Made by a program: the position numbers and the translations under genes
The notes under the pieces: model-generated
Seen by the model: the letters and a program-made list of their open reading frames with translations, nothing else
Told to the model about the DNA's origin: nothing
Database searches by the model: none
From: Septoria linicola
Taxonomy: Eukaryota; Ascomycota; Dothideomycetes; Mycosphaerellales; Mycosphaerellaceae
DNA: 64,000 nt
Direction: 5' to 3'
Assembly (NCBI GenBank): GCA_024114885.1
Contig: CP099420.1
Location: 248,001 to 312,000 of the forward strand
Part shown: positions 44,134 through 55,595 of the stretch, one piece after another
How the letters are laid out: the number at the start of each line of letters is the position of its first letter
How positions within the stretch are numbered: the stretch's first letter is position 1

Positions 44134-45583
44134 CCGCATGTCTCGCCTTGACTTCTTCGTAATGTGACATGACGGTGCATATAGACGGCTGAGCACGCAA
44201 GACTTTTGTAGCTTCTTGATGCATACGTAGAATAGGATAATTTTAATGGCCACACGAGGGTCGGCTGCAGAAGACTCTCAAATACAATGTACAGCCTGAA
44301 CAAATATGTTTCCAGCTTCAATGAGTGTGCGTATTGGTCGTATTTTAATCCTTGTCGATCGGAGCTCGGAAGGCATTCCGCCGTTGTGCCGTCGAGAGGA
44401 AGCAACTCCTTTCCAACTTCCTCCTCGTGCTTCGCGTTTCTTCAATTGCGTCTACACCAACGTGAACGTGTTCCATCGCTCAATTTTCCCGCTCCCTTCG
44501 GAGAAATTGTTGACGTCTTGTAGAGATTCCAAAATCGACAGCCATGCCGCACCAGGTCATATCAGAAGCACTCGCAGAACCTGCGTCCGCTCCAGCCATA
44601 TGCATCGAGCGCCTCTCCCGTAGGCCTTGCACATGGCGATCAAGATACTTCCAGGGCTCCGACAATTTTCAGGCGCGAGGACGAACATGCACGCCGAATA
44701 CCAGATAGTCGGAGCGAGTTACGCGACCTGCGACCGCGGCGAAACGACGCACCAAATTGCGTTGATCCGCCTTTGGCCACATACATGGCCCTGTCGAATG
44801 TGCTGCATCGTGCTAGTCCATCTTGACTCGCATGGTGTTCACATCTTTTGCACTACGAAAAGCGTGTTCGACCAGCATTCAACAGCGTTTCGGCAACCAA
44901 CATTGAAGCAAAGCACGTATTGCAAGGCGGCACTGCGTCGTAAGCTCGAGCGTCCGTGAGGCTTCAAGAAAACAAACGATCCCACATGGCCTACTCCCAC
45001 GTGGCATGCTGCGCCTCGCTTTCGGCATGTGGGCTCTTCTGCGAACGTGGATGTCTATTCTGATGTTAAGCTGTGGCTCGATTCTGGTCGTATCGTCACT
45101 CGTCAAACGAATCAGCGCGCTCAACCTTCGTTGGCAGCGTGGACAGCAAGGAGCTCAGCCAATGAGATCGCACTCAAAGCACATTCGGCTGAGCTCTGAT
45201 GGTTCTGCCTTTGTCCTCACTTATCTTTGCGGCGCACGGTCCACTTTGCAGAGCTACTTACTCCAGCCATCTCACTTATTTTCAGGTTACTTGACTTGCT
45301 TCTTGACTACCTCACTCTCACACTTTACAATCAACATCAATCTCAAAATCAGCACTACTTCATGGTTGCAGGCCAACCACGTTTGGCATACCATCTCGAC
45401 ATCATCTCGGAGCTTCACATTTCAAGCCTTCCATTACGAGAGCGAGACTTTGCCTTGTTCTTCCACAAGCAAATAGCTCAGCCACTGGCGACTGCAGTGT
45501 CACTGACACTCTCACCTTACACTACTTCAACACACTTCCTCAATACGCAAGAGACTATCGCAGACATTCGACTGCGAGTCACA
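44134..45583. other. Intergenic region
   Basis: No gene recognised. The frame of the next gene is open upstream of its ATG (to about 45227) but without conserved sequence; an ATG at 45363 is a possible earlier start. Confidence 0.4.
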
Positions 45584-46303
45584 ATGGAGCACAGCACCTT
45601 CACTGGCATGAGCAAGTCACCGCTTGGTTCGCTGCCTCCCGAGCTCAAGAACACGATCTACTCACTCGTCCTCATCTCTGAGGAGGCACCAATCGTCGTC
45701 TCCTGCGAAGCAGCCAGCACATCCAACGCGCCTCGCCGGTATACGTACCTCCCTGGCATCCTCGCAACTTGCAGACAAGCACGCGCCGAAGCCACAAACA
45801 TGTTCTTTACTCTGAACACATTCGAACTCCGCATCAAACCCCGCCAAGCGCGAGACATGTTTCAGCCTCGTCAAGACGAAGCCCGACACCTTTGGGCCTT
45901 TCTCGACAGTCTCAAGCTAGCAAGGTTTCCGATCCCACCAAAGATACTCGTGCGCATTGATCGATCATTCTCGCACGTCGGCGTGCGACAGAGCGTCAGT
46001 GGTCGCGAAATCATGCACCAGCTGAGCGAAACGAGAAAATTCGCTTTGGGCCAGAGGATCAGTAACATGACCTGCATTATCGAGACGTCCTGGGGAGAGA
46101 ACAGCATATCGACAACCATCGACTTGGCCAATCTCTATGCGTCAGTCAGCCAGAGAAAACAGGAGATTGAGCTACAGCACCCACGAGCCCACTTTCCGAA
46201 ATCAGGGATCGGAATGGCGACGTTCTGGCACTGGAAAACTTTGCAGTTCATATGCGACGCTTCGTGGTTGGGTAATATGCCGCAAGTGTGGGGAATGCGT
46301 TAG
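45584..46303 (+). CDS. F-box/2EXR-like hypothetical protein
   Basis: 239 residues from the ATG at 45584 (MEHSTFTGMSKSPLGSLPPE). The signature LGSLPPELKNTIYSLVL followed by ILATCRQARAEATNMFF is the pattern of a large Dothideomycete family with a degenerate F-box-like N-terminus (LPPELRN.IY.L and L..TC.Q.R.E). No other domain. An earlier in-frame ATG at 45363 would add 74 residues that lack conservation cues. Partners unknown. Confidence 0.68.
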   Translation: MEHSTFTGMSKSPLGSLPPELKNTIYSLVLISEEAPIVVSCEAASTSNAPRRYTYLPGILATCRQARAEATNMFFTLNTFELRIKPRQARDMFQPRQDEARHLWAFLDSLKLARFPIPPKILVRIDRSFSHVGVRQSVSGREIMHQLSETRKFALGQRISNMTCIIETSWGENSISTTIDLANLYASVSQRKQEIELQHPRAHFPKSGIGMATFWHWKTLQFICDASWLGNMPQVWGMR

Positions 46304-46340
46304 AGTCAGCTCAGTAAGCAGGAGTCAGCTCAGTAAGCAG
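46303..46340. repeat. Perfect 19-bp tandem duplication just after a stop codon
   Basis: GAGTCAGCTCAGTAAGCAG occurs twice back to back (46303-46321 and 46322-46340), beginning at the last base of the TAG of the 45584-46303 gene. Confidence 0.85.
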
Positions 46341-47042
46341 AAGCAGAAGACATGGAGCAGAATGAATCTTGAGTGGCGGGACCGCCTGACGTGAAAGGCG
46401 AGTAGGACAGCTATCGCGCCTATACACATGAGACGACTTTGAATGGCGCTTGCGAGTTGTGAGACAATGAGCTGCGGTAACTTCGCGTACAATAGTGCGA
46501 CAACACAAAACCTCTACGACTTTCACAAAACATCGAAGACGAATAAGTTCGAACTTTGATATCACACACATTCTTGAGCTTCAAGCAGAAGCAGAAGTCA
46601 CGGGACGATGGACGACGTGGGAAGTACCTGCATGCTCTCATCTCCCGAGAACAGTCTGGGACCAACAGAATAGAGAAAAGAGATGAATCTAGTTTGAGGA
46701 ACATAGCGCGGAGCAGGAGCACCATCAGAGAATCGCAGACATAGGCATTACTTTGCAGGCGAACCGTTTCTTATCATGTCTTGGAAACTTGTTCTGTGAA
46801 ACCGCATTATTGAGCTGGCAGCTGCTACTGCGGCTGACTTGATGTAGCACCACGAACGCTGGGCTTGTAGCTGATTAGACTTGTCTCGGACGCTCTCTAC
46901 CTGCTCGTAGTATCAATGCCCACTTTACCACAGCACAGCCCGATCGATGTTGACTCGCCAGAGAAGAACCTCTCGAACCTTTTCTCTCTCACCGCATCCC
47001 CTCTCTCCCTGCTCCCTCTCTCCCTATCCACGTCAGATAACT
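46304..47042. other. Intergenic region between convergent genes
   Basis: The 19-bp duplication and a C/T-rich tract near 46980-47040. No gene recognised. Confidence 0.4.
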
Positions 47043-48732
47043 TCACTCCTCATCCCCATCCCTCGGCCACGCCACACCCCTCGCCTCCTCCCTCGCAGCA
47101 GCGCTCTTCTCCGAATCTCGTGCTAGCTTGATATGAGTCCACAAATACTCGAGCACATCATCCATGACAGCAGGAAAGACAGTCTCCACGACGCCGTCGC
47201 AGACTCCGGCGCTGTAGGTTGGGCAGGAGACTTGTAGTGGGAGAGGGGGTGGGTATTCGTCTTCTTCTTCATCGAATTCGTTTTCGTTATTGTTGGGTGC
47301 TGAGCCCTCTTGGTCCGGCTGTGGCTGAGGGAGGGTGACTGTTTGAGGTGTGAAAATTGGCTCTGGTGAGGTGGGTAGTAAAGCGGCCGGGGTGTTGGGT
47401 GGGACAGGTGTTGGTGAGCGGTCGTCGTCGGCGCCTGCAGCGGCAGAGTCCTCGTGCTCGTTAGAGTCTGATTCTACGACGTTTGAGTCCTGCGCACTAG
47501 CGACTTCGTCGCTACTGTCTGTGACAAGCGCTCCCTCAAGTTCTGGCAGAACAGCCCTCGCATTTGGAGCATACTCCAACGCCGGCATACCCAGCAGCGC
47601 ACCTTCGGGCATGAGCAATCTCGTGCCTTTCGTTTCTTCGCTCTGCATCCAGGATTTACCTCTCGTGGCGAGGAATGCGCGCAGGAGGTCAGATGTAATG
47701 CTGTCGTGCTCGTGGGTAGGATCGATCAAGGCGATAGACTCGAGCATTCCGGCTGGCAGCTTCAAGTTTGCGTTCTTGAGCAGCGTCTGATTGAGAAGAT
47801 CAATCGTTGGCTCGGCGCCATCGCCGATGGTGATGATGTGCAGGCGGGCGTTTGAGGGAATGAGCTTAGGGAGTATGTGGTTGAAGACTGTTTGGACGTG
47901 CTTGTGTGGGTTCTCGTGGCCTGTATTGTGTCAGTGGTGCTTGATGTTGTGTCATAGATGAGAAGGCCATGGTTACCTGGAATGAAGTTGTAGCGAGGCT
48001 CAATCTTGTAGCACTCACTGATTGCAGTGGGGCGTGGTCGGCTCTGCCATGTAGGCATGCTCACGTTCTTGCCCATATCGTGCGAGTAGAGCAGCTGTCC
48101 TGGATTGAGAATGATGATGCCAGGTGTCTATCACAGTCAGTCAATGCGAGCTTCTCGCCCCCCAATGGAGCATCTCAACTCACCTCATCCTCCCCCTCGC
48201 CACCACAACCCTCATCACTCAACTTCAACTTCGCCATCTCCTTCTCACCATCACCCTCCCCTCCCTCCCACTCAGCCAACCTCCTCACCAACCCCACCGC
48301 ACTCCCCCTCTCAACCCCTCCCTCCCTCTGCACAACCCTCCAAGCCCAAACCCCACAATCCTGCCCACTCTCCCCGACAACCACAACAACATCCCTCTTC
48401 TTCCTCAACTCCCCCCTCTCCGTCATCAACAAACTGACATGCTTCCCCTTGGGCCTCTCCCCAAACCCAACATCCCTGCCCTCCTCTCCACTCAAAAACA
48501 CCTCCACAACGCCATACTTCTCTTTTAATTCAGCAGCGATGTCTACACGAAGAGCTTCTTGAAAGGCGCCGCGGCGGAGGTCGTTGACGCGGTCGTTGGA
48601 GGTGTGGAAGAATGTGAAGTGTTGGTTTGTGGAGGTGGAGAGGAATTCGCCGTTTGGGGATTTGTGGAAGGCGAAGGAGGTGAGGGTGGGTGAAAACATG
48701 GGTTCGAGGGGGGCGCGGGTGCAGCGGAACAT
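47043..48732 (-). CDS. Arb2-like domain protein
   Basis: Three exons, 48732-48184, 48127-47977 and 47920-47043 (introns of 56 bp each), 525 residues. The start ATG gives MFRCTRAPLEPMFSPTLTSF. The core reads TPGIIILNPGQLLYSHDMGK, YNFIPGHENPHKHVQTVFNH and RLHIITIGDGAEPTIDLL, matching the Arb2/FAM172-type alpha/beta domain. The C-terminal third is acidic and low-complexity, then ends with VFPAVMDDVLEYLWTHIKLA. In fission yeast Arb2 acts with Argonaute in heterochromatin silencing; whether this protein does so is only inference. Confidence 0.78.
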
Positions 48733-49150
48733 TTTTAAGGTCTTGATCGGTGTTGCTGTTGGTGGTTGTGCTTGTGATGTTGATGTCGGAGAAGTGGAAG
48801 AGTGTGGAGATGAGAGCGATTGTCTTGAAAGGTTGCGGTGTATGTAAAAGTGAAGCGCCACTTTGTCTGCTGGTGAAGTGCATTAGTCTGAAGCTTGTTT
48901 GCTCTTCACTTGCATGTGTGGCAAACAGCGTGAGCTCGGTTGAGCTCCAATGCGTGCGGTGATTGCCTTGGCGCTTTCACGATGTTAGCTGGTAAAGGTA
49001 CCTCGAGCTATGCAGACAGCCAGTCAGCTTTCCTGCGCATTAATACGGGGTTGCTGGGCTGTGGCGAGGACAAAGCGCGAATGTTTGGCATTCGCTGTAG
49101 CAATGGGAATCTCATTCATAACATCATCTCTTTCTGGGTATCATTCTATC
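48733..49150. other. Intergenic region between same-strand genes
   Basis: Promoter of the Arb2-like gene; no other feature. Confidence 0.4.
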
Positions 49151-50605
49151 TTACGACCATCCTCTGCGCCCACCTAAGATCGGCCTCGCAGGATCCCACG
49201 GTCCGTAGATTTCATTTTTATACCTCTGCAATCCAATCAACCACCAACTCGTCAACCCCATTCCCAAGCCCATGACTCCAGCGCCCAGCACAACTCCAAG
49301 CACACCCCAGCCCCAACCTCCGCCGGAGATAGTCATGCCTAGACCGCCGCTGGCTAGAATTACCAAGAACACTGTAAGCCACACGTGACCAGTCCAAGAG
49401 TGGTGGCGAAGATGGCGACGGAAGACGGGGAAGAGACCAAAGACTTCGATGCTGAAGAGCGTCAGGGAGAAGACGTGCGTCGTGCTGGGGAGACGGGACG
49501 CAAGCACAGTGGAAGCCATGAGCGCGGCGTTTGTGCTGAGAGACGCGGGAAACTTGGCTTCTGGTCCAGCACCATAGTCAAAAGTGAAAATGTTGAGGAT
49601 GAGCAGCCAGGAGGCAAGTGCCCAGATGGAATCGCTAGATGTGGACTGTGTCAGGGACTTGAGGATGGGCGAGAGGCCAAGTAGCGAGCAGTAGATGAGA
49701 ATGGCCGACTTGGCCGTGGTCAAGCGTTCTTGCATGCGTGGAGATAGCAAAGACGTCTTGTTAGGGTTATAGGGTTGGATGTATGAAGGAACAGCCGGGA
49801 GAGGTGGCATGGCTTCACCGTGAGGCACGGTGGGCGAAGCGGATCCAGACAGGCCGCCAATTGGTGCAACAGATGTCAGAGATGGCGTCCTTGAGTGCGT
49901 CCTACTGTTCGCAGTGATGGGAATGCTGGGAATCTCCTTGAAGGGAATGCCATATTCCGCGCCAAACTCATCACTTCCTCGAGAGCTCTTCTCATCATCA
50001 CCGTCCACTCCTCCCGCACTTCCTTCCCTGCCATCGTCTTCGCCCTCGTCCTGTGATCGACTCTGCCATTTGTCTCGGAAGCCCCACGCGACGACAGTGC
50101 CTCCTGTAGCCCAGCCTACAACGCTCTCCGGTCTCACTCTATCGCCTGCAATGGCAGCAAAGCAGCACACGAAGATCAGAACCGAGCAGACATGCTGCAC
50201 GATTATGGTACTGTCTGCCACGAGTGGCCAGAACTCGTATGGTCTCAGCTTAGGATTTCGCTGGAGATGATCGAGAAAAGTCTCCTCATCGGTGTAGTTG
50301 TCGGGATACGACTGCTTCACCCAGAGAAGCTTCTTCCACTGCCCATTTGAGGGTGGCTTCGGTGTCAGCGCTGCTCGTCTCCGCGAAGAGCTCCTACCTC
50401 TTCGCTTCTCTCTGCTGGAGCGTTGTGGTTGGCTGTGCAGGTGTGTCTGCGACATGCGCGACGTTATCGTGTCCGCCCGCAGCAGCGACGAGGAGGTGTT
50501 GCGCGGAGGGGAATAGTAGAAGGCATCGTCGGGGCGGAGGTTGTCGCGTGAGGATTGATGCGAGATGGTCGACAGAGGCTGCAGCGAATGCAGGTGCGAA
50601 GACAT
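49151..50605 (-). CDS. GPI2: GPI2/PIG-C subunit of the GPI-GlcNAc transferase
   Basis: A single exon of 484 residues from the ATG at 50605. After a long Ser/Arg-rich N-terminus comes the hallmark WKKLLWVKQSYPDNYTDEET, then FLDHLQRN and FWPLVADSTIIVQHVCSVLI, followed by multiple membrane spans and the conserved LLGLSPILKSLTQSTSSDSI and LNIFTFDYG motifs. It ends GPWDPARPILG. GPI2 is part of the ER complex that adds GlcNAc to phosphatidylinositol, the first step of GPI-anchor synthesis. A low-complexity insert (about 185-265) is larger than in yeast Gpi2. Confidence 0.93.
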   Translation of the reverse strand: MSSHLHSLQPLSTISHQSSRDNLRPDDAFYYSPPRNTSSSLLRADTITSRMSQTHLHSQPQRSSREKRRGRSSSRRRAALTPKPPSNGQWKKLLWVKQSYPDNYTDEETFLDHLQRNPKLRPYEFWPLVADSTIIVQHVCSVLIFVCCFAAIAGDRVRPESVVGWATGGTVVAWGFRDKWQSRSQDEGEDDGREGSAGGVDGDDEKSSRGSDEFGAEYGIPFKEIPSIPITANSRTHSRTPSLTSVAPIGGLSGSASPTVPHGEAMPPLPAVPSYIQPYNPNKTSLLSPRMQERLTTAKSAILIYCSLLGLSPILKSLTQSTSSDSIWALASWLLILNIFTFDYGAGPEAKFPASLSTNAALMASTVLASRLPSTTHVFSLTLFSIEVFGLFPVFRRHLRHHSWTGHVWLTVFLVILASGGLGMTISGGGWGWGVLGVVLGAGVMGLGMGLTSWWLIGLQRYKNEIYGPWDPARPILGGRRGWS

Positions 50606-51437
50606 CACATCGTGAGTAATGGTGAGGGAAGGAGAGCATCACGAAACTGACGCGAGAAGTGGGAAGGTGCGAAGTGCTGTGGAGGAAACTGCTGGGATTG
50701 GCGCCTGGTCGACCTCTCTGAAGTCCTGTCCTTTCAGCTTCACCACAAAAATATGCTCCTCGCTACGAGCACTCTCCTCCACCGCCAAGTCAATGCCTAT
50801 TTGTAAACAAGGACGCCAGTCTTCGCGCGTGCTCGCTAGGCTGCAGCGTGACTTCACCATGTTGAATTCCGACAGTGAATTCCGACATTATAGCTGATCC
50901 TGGCGGAGATGAAAGTACATCCCGACGATGATGCAGTAGCACCGACCAGATATTTGTCCGCTCGCCTGCAGACTACCCCAGGAAATGGATTCGATGGTCC
51001 ACAATGCACCCCAGAAGTCTTTGCGCTTGCCGTACCATCACTCATACAAGCCAAGGCGGAGAATTGCTGATCTTGAGGAAGCTTTGCGGGGACTGCTTAA
51101 GTCACAGACAAGCCACACTTCAGCCGGGATACGAAACGTTACAGTCTCCCCCCGAGCTCCACTGGAGTTTCCTGAACTGCATCTGATCTAAATGTAGAAG
51201 GTCCTTAACTAGCCCAAGATGATGCTGGGTTGGAACCTTGATTCAATTTTCCACGAGAGACATTGAAGGCTCAAGTTGCTACGCTAACGCATCATTTCTC
51301 TGTACATACGAAGCTCGTGTTCATGCATAGATTATGAAAGTGCGGGGACGCCATTGCCTCTAGTAGTTCTATCGACATACAAGGTCGACACAAGAGAAGA
51401 CCACTGTGACAGAATAGCACGGGGCCTTCCGACAGCA
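50606..51437. other. Divergent promoter region
   Basis: GPI2 and the DUF5695-like gene point away from each other. No gene seen. Confidence 0.4.
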
Positions 51438-54400
51438 ATGTCACTACTCAAGCTGACCTCAGTGGTGCTCGCCACGCTGACTGGCGTTCGAGCAGCCTCA
51501 CAAAATGCAATCGGATCGAAGGGCACATACACTATCGACACGAACGGATTCACCTTGCAACTCGACACTGCAAATCAGGTCGCCACCGCTCTGACCTCGA
51601 AAGCCGGACCCAATGCTGGCAACGAACCCTTCAACTTTCTGCTTTCCACGAATGGTCGAACCGACGATGGGTATTATGTAAGGCTCAGTGCTACGTTGCA
51701 GAGCCTGGAAGCTCATGCTGACATCGATACTAGGCCTTGGGAGACATTCAAATTCGTATGCGTCCACAGAACACTAACACGTGGATTGATCTGGCTTCTC
51801 ATAACGCGCGGAAGCCCGTCACGGTCACTCCAGGACCTGGAGGCAACAATGGTGTTCTGACCAGTGCCGATATCACTGCATCTCTAGGTAGCAATCTACC
51901 AATTACTGTCAATAGGACCTGGAGTAGAGATCAGGACTCGATTGTCATGACATTCAACATCACCAATGTCGGCAACACTGCCCTTCAGATGGGAGGTGTT
52001 GGTATCCCGATGCCGTACAACGACAACTGGGTCGGCAAAGATCAAGCCGGGACCTGGACTACTAGTGTTGTCAGCGATGCTGCCGTCTCGCGAGATGCTG
52101 GCTACGTCCTCACGAACAGGCTCACGGGAAATGCTCCAACGTTGATCACTACTCCGGTTGAGAGAAGTACATCTCGTTCGCCTGCAGAGCTCCGTCCATG
52201 TGCTGACTAGCTTAGCACCACTGGAGCAGTATCGATTGAACTACGTTACACAGCCCGACTATCCACTACAATGGCTTGACAAGACGGTACGATGGATCCT
52301 TCTAGCAAATTGAAATCAACGCTGACTCTGATCGCGCACAGCCCCTCGATTTCAACTATGAAGGTGTCTTCTCTTGGTGGATGGCAACGCTTGGACTTGG
52401 TGATCTCGACGAAGCTGCCGCCAGAGACCTAGGCTTTACTCGCGGTAACGAGGTCAACACACCTACCGACTTTTTGCTGCAGCCTCGCCAATCAAGGATC
52501 GTGGGTCTTCGCTTCCACACATCGGCAGGTCCCCGGTATGTTGAGCAGCGACTGCCAGCATTTGGTCGGCCCACCATTGTTGGTGTTCCTGGCTTCGTCG
52601 CTTCGTCGAATGAGCAAGTCAAGATGATCATCCGCAGCACATCTGCGCCTTCGATCAGCAACGTCTCACCCGCGAACATCAACTTTGCTGGAGTACAGAC
52701 TGTGTCCCAAGGCGTCTACTCCGTCACTGGAACCGTCAACTCTGGTGCTTACGGCCAGACTCGAGTGACAATCAACTTCGCAAATGGCGAAGTTGGAACT
52801 GCGCATTACAACCTCATCAATGCCGCCGCCACTCAACTAGACAACCTCGGTGCTTTTCGCTTCTCGAAGCAGTGGTTCTCCAACACAAGCGACTACTTTG
52901 GAAGAGCACCTGGCATCATAACCTACGACAACAAGAAGCAGCAGCAAGTTGTCGACTCTGACCGTGCATGGATCGCGGGTCTAAGTGATGAAGCTGGTAC
53001 TGGTGCATATGTTTCCGCCGCCGCGAAACAGCTCAGCAGGCCAAAGAAGTCCGAAATTGCCATGTTGGAACAGTTTGCCGCCAAGACTCTGTTCGGTCGT
53101 CTCCAAGTCTCGACTCCTGGTAATACATATGGTGGTGTCAAGAAGAGCTTGTTCTACTACGATCCAGCTCTTGAGGGTAGAGGCGTGTACACTCCTGGTA
53201 TCGATCACGGTGGTACCTGGCGAAAAGAGGAAGCCGATAAGCTCTCTCGATCATACAACTACCCGCATCCATCCGTAGTGTACTGGACTTTGTACCGTCT
53301 CGCCCGCAACAACGTCGGATTGACCACCATGCCGTGGACGTGGTACCTCGATCGTGCCTACGACACAATCATTGGCATGCGAAACAATGCCGGCATTGGC
53401 GGCGATGGGTACTCCCAGTTCGGTCTCATGGAAGGCAGCTACTTCCTGCAGATCCTGCTCGATCACGAACGTGAGGGGGCAACCAACACCACTCTGTCAA
53501 ACCGTGCCAATGACATTCGAGCATTCATGAAACAGCGCGCAGACATATGGAAAGGCGAGACCTATCCTTACGCATCAGAATTCCCGTGGGACAACACGGC
53601 ACAGGAGGAAGTGTACCTCTGGTCAAACTACTTTGGCAATACAGACACTGCTCTCAAGACCATCGAGACACTCATGGCTGTCATGTCCTCTGTCCCGCAC
53701 TGGGGCTACAGTGGCACTGGACGCGATCTATGGGATTTCATGTACTCTGCTCAGCCTGGCCCCGGGGCACGTCTTGAACGGATCTTCCACCACTACAAAG
53801 GAGCTCAGTCTGCTTACCCACTGATTAATCAATTCATGGCTTATCCTACCGATATTGTCATGTTGCGAGCTGGATGGGGTGGTGTCGCTGGACCACTTAC
53901 TTCGATTGGTGCCGACGGTTTTGGCTCTACGGGCTTCCACACTCGGTATGTAATGCCTACCTCTGCCGCTTCGCAATTATGCTAACCTCTCCTTAGCCCA
54001 GACTACCTGTCCTGGGACCCCTACAGCGGCGACAACGGCGTCAACATCGCTCTGCACGCTCTAAGCACCCGCGCCATCGCGGTCAACGACGCCACAATCG
54101 GAGGCTGGGCAGGCTTCGGAGCCGCCGTTTCCACCAACGGCAACGTAGTCACAATCCGCCCCAACGACTCCTCTCGCCAACGCGTCTTCATCGCCGACAA
54201 CGCTCTATACATGGAGCTTGACGCTGGGTACTTCCGCAGTGTCACATATGATACTTCTAGCAAGGTCGTCACTGTTGTGTTGGAGGCCAATGACGGCTTC
54301 ACACCTAATGCGAGATTGAGATCGAGCACGACCGCCAAGACTGCGAGTTCGGGGACGTACAGAATTTCTGGCACTTATAAGACTGAGCGTGGCGCGAGTG

Positions 54401-54450
54401 TGATTCCTTTGGGAAGTGGTACGACCACTGTCACTCTGAATCGGTTGTAG
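51438..54450 (+). CDS. Large secreted DUF5695-like protein, probable polysaccharide-active enzyme
   Basis: Five exons: 51438-51677, 51734-52166, 52216-52286, 52342-53945 and 53997-54450 (introns 49-56 bp), 933 residues. The signal peptide is MSLLKLTSVVLATLTGVRAA. The N-terminal third is beta-rich (TYTIDTNGFTLQLDTANQVA), the middle contains YEGVFSWWMATLGLGDLDEA and a long helical part with PWTWYLDRAYDTIIGMRNNA, MEGSYFLQILLDHE and YPYASEFPWDNTAQEEVYLW, and the end is again beta-rich. Alternating helical hairpins with Trp/Tyr/Asp-rich turns suggest an (alpha/alpha) toroid of the six-hairpin glycosidase type. I believe the family is DUF5695, but the activity is not established and catalytic residues cannot be named with certainty. 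Confidence 0.8.
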
Positions 54451-54537
54451 AGTCAATCTATCTAGCGAGGAAGTCGACTAGGCAACAGCAGAAATCGAAG
54501 CATGACGTGGTCACATATCTATTCGTCTATCCCATCA

Positions 54538-55595
54538 TCACTCCTTGCCCTCAAAATAAGTCGAGTACGCATTCAACGCAACCTGCCCTCCCAAATGCAC
54601 ATACAACACATTACTCCCCTCCTTAATCCCCCTTCCTTGATAAGTTGCACCATCCCCGCCATACTCTTCCCCTCATACACCGGATCCGTAATCAACGCAT
54701 CCGTCCTCGCCGCCAACTCCATCGCCTCAATCGTGCTCGGCCCCGGAATCCCATAAATCCCTTCATGGAATCTCTCATCTAGCACGATCGCCTCGTCTGG
54801 AATATTCAATTCCGGATCTAAAAGTTTCGCTGTATTCCTCGCGATTCGCGTGACTTGGGCTTTTGTCTCGGCGGGTTTACCGCTCGCGTCGATGCCGATG
54901 ACTCTGCGGCCTCGTCCTTCGGCGACGGCGCCGACGATCAGGCCTGCGTGGGAAGAGCCGGTGACGCTGCAGACGACGAGGGTGTCGAAGAAAGGTAGCC
55001 CGAGAGATTTTTCTTGCTCGGCGAGTTCGACGACGAAGTTTGTAAACCCCAACCCGCCCAATTCATGATCACTCGCTCCCGCAGGGATATAATATGGTTT
55101 TCCCCCAGAGGCTTCAATCTCAGCAAAAGCTTCCTGCGTAGCAGTCTTATGGCCGATATGAAAACCTTCTTGGTTCAACCTAACATCGCCGCCCATGAGT
55201 CTACTCAGCAAGATATTGCCAGTTTTATCGTAGAGGGGAGGATCGATGGGGACCCATTTTTCTTGCACTGTCACGGCTTTGAGACCCGAGGCGGTGGCGA
55301 TGGCTGTGACGGCGCGGGTGTGGTTGGATTGCACGCCGCCGACAGACACCAGGTGGGTGGAGGATTTGGAGAGGGCGTCGGCGACGAGGAATTCGAGTTT
55401 GCGGACTTTATTGCCGCCGTAGGCGAGGCCGGAGTTGCAGTCGTCGCGTTTGGCGTAGATGCGGACTTTGGAGTTGAGGGCGGATGTGAGGCGGGGGAGG
55501 AATTGGATGGGAGAGGGGCCGAAGAGGAAGGATTGTTTCGGGATGGAGTTGAGGGTCTTGAGGTAGGTGGGTGTTGGCTCGGTGGTGGTAGCCAT
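54538..55595 (-). CDS. ACC deaminase-like PLP enzyme with frameshifted C-terminus
   Basis: The open frame from the ATG at 55595 covers 340 residues. PLP-binding Lys63 lies in GNKVRKLEFL. SVGGVQSNHTRAVTA, PYYIPAGASDHELGGLGF and VVCSVTGSSHAGLIVGA are typical of 1-aminocyclopropane-1-carboxylate deaminase / D-cysteine desulfhydrase (fold type II). The last residues of the frame (RRGVMCCMCIWEGRLR, stop 54573) are wrong for the family. The conserved ending (NVLYVHLGGQVALNAYSTYF) is present in another frame and stops at 54538. One base is missing near 54624-54626 (GGATTAAGG). The enzyme cleaves ACC to 2-oxobutyrate and ammonia, or D-Cys in some members. Either the last 30 residues are altered or there is a sequence error. 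Confidence 0.85.

Noticed and set aside
47350..47790. 146-codon Ser-rich plus-strand frame
   Set aside because: It is antisense to the acidic C-terminal exon of the Arb2-like gene.
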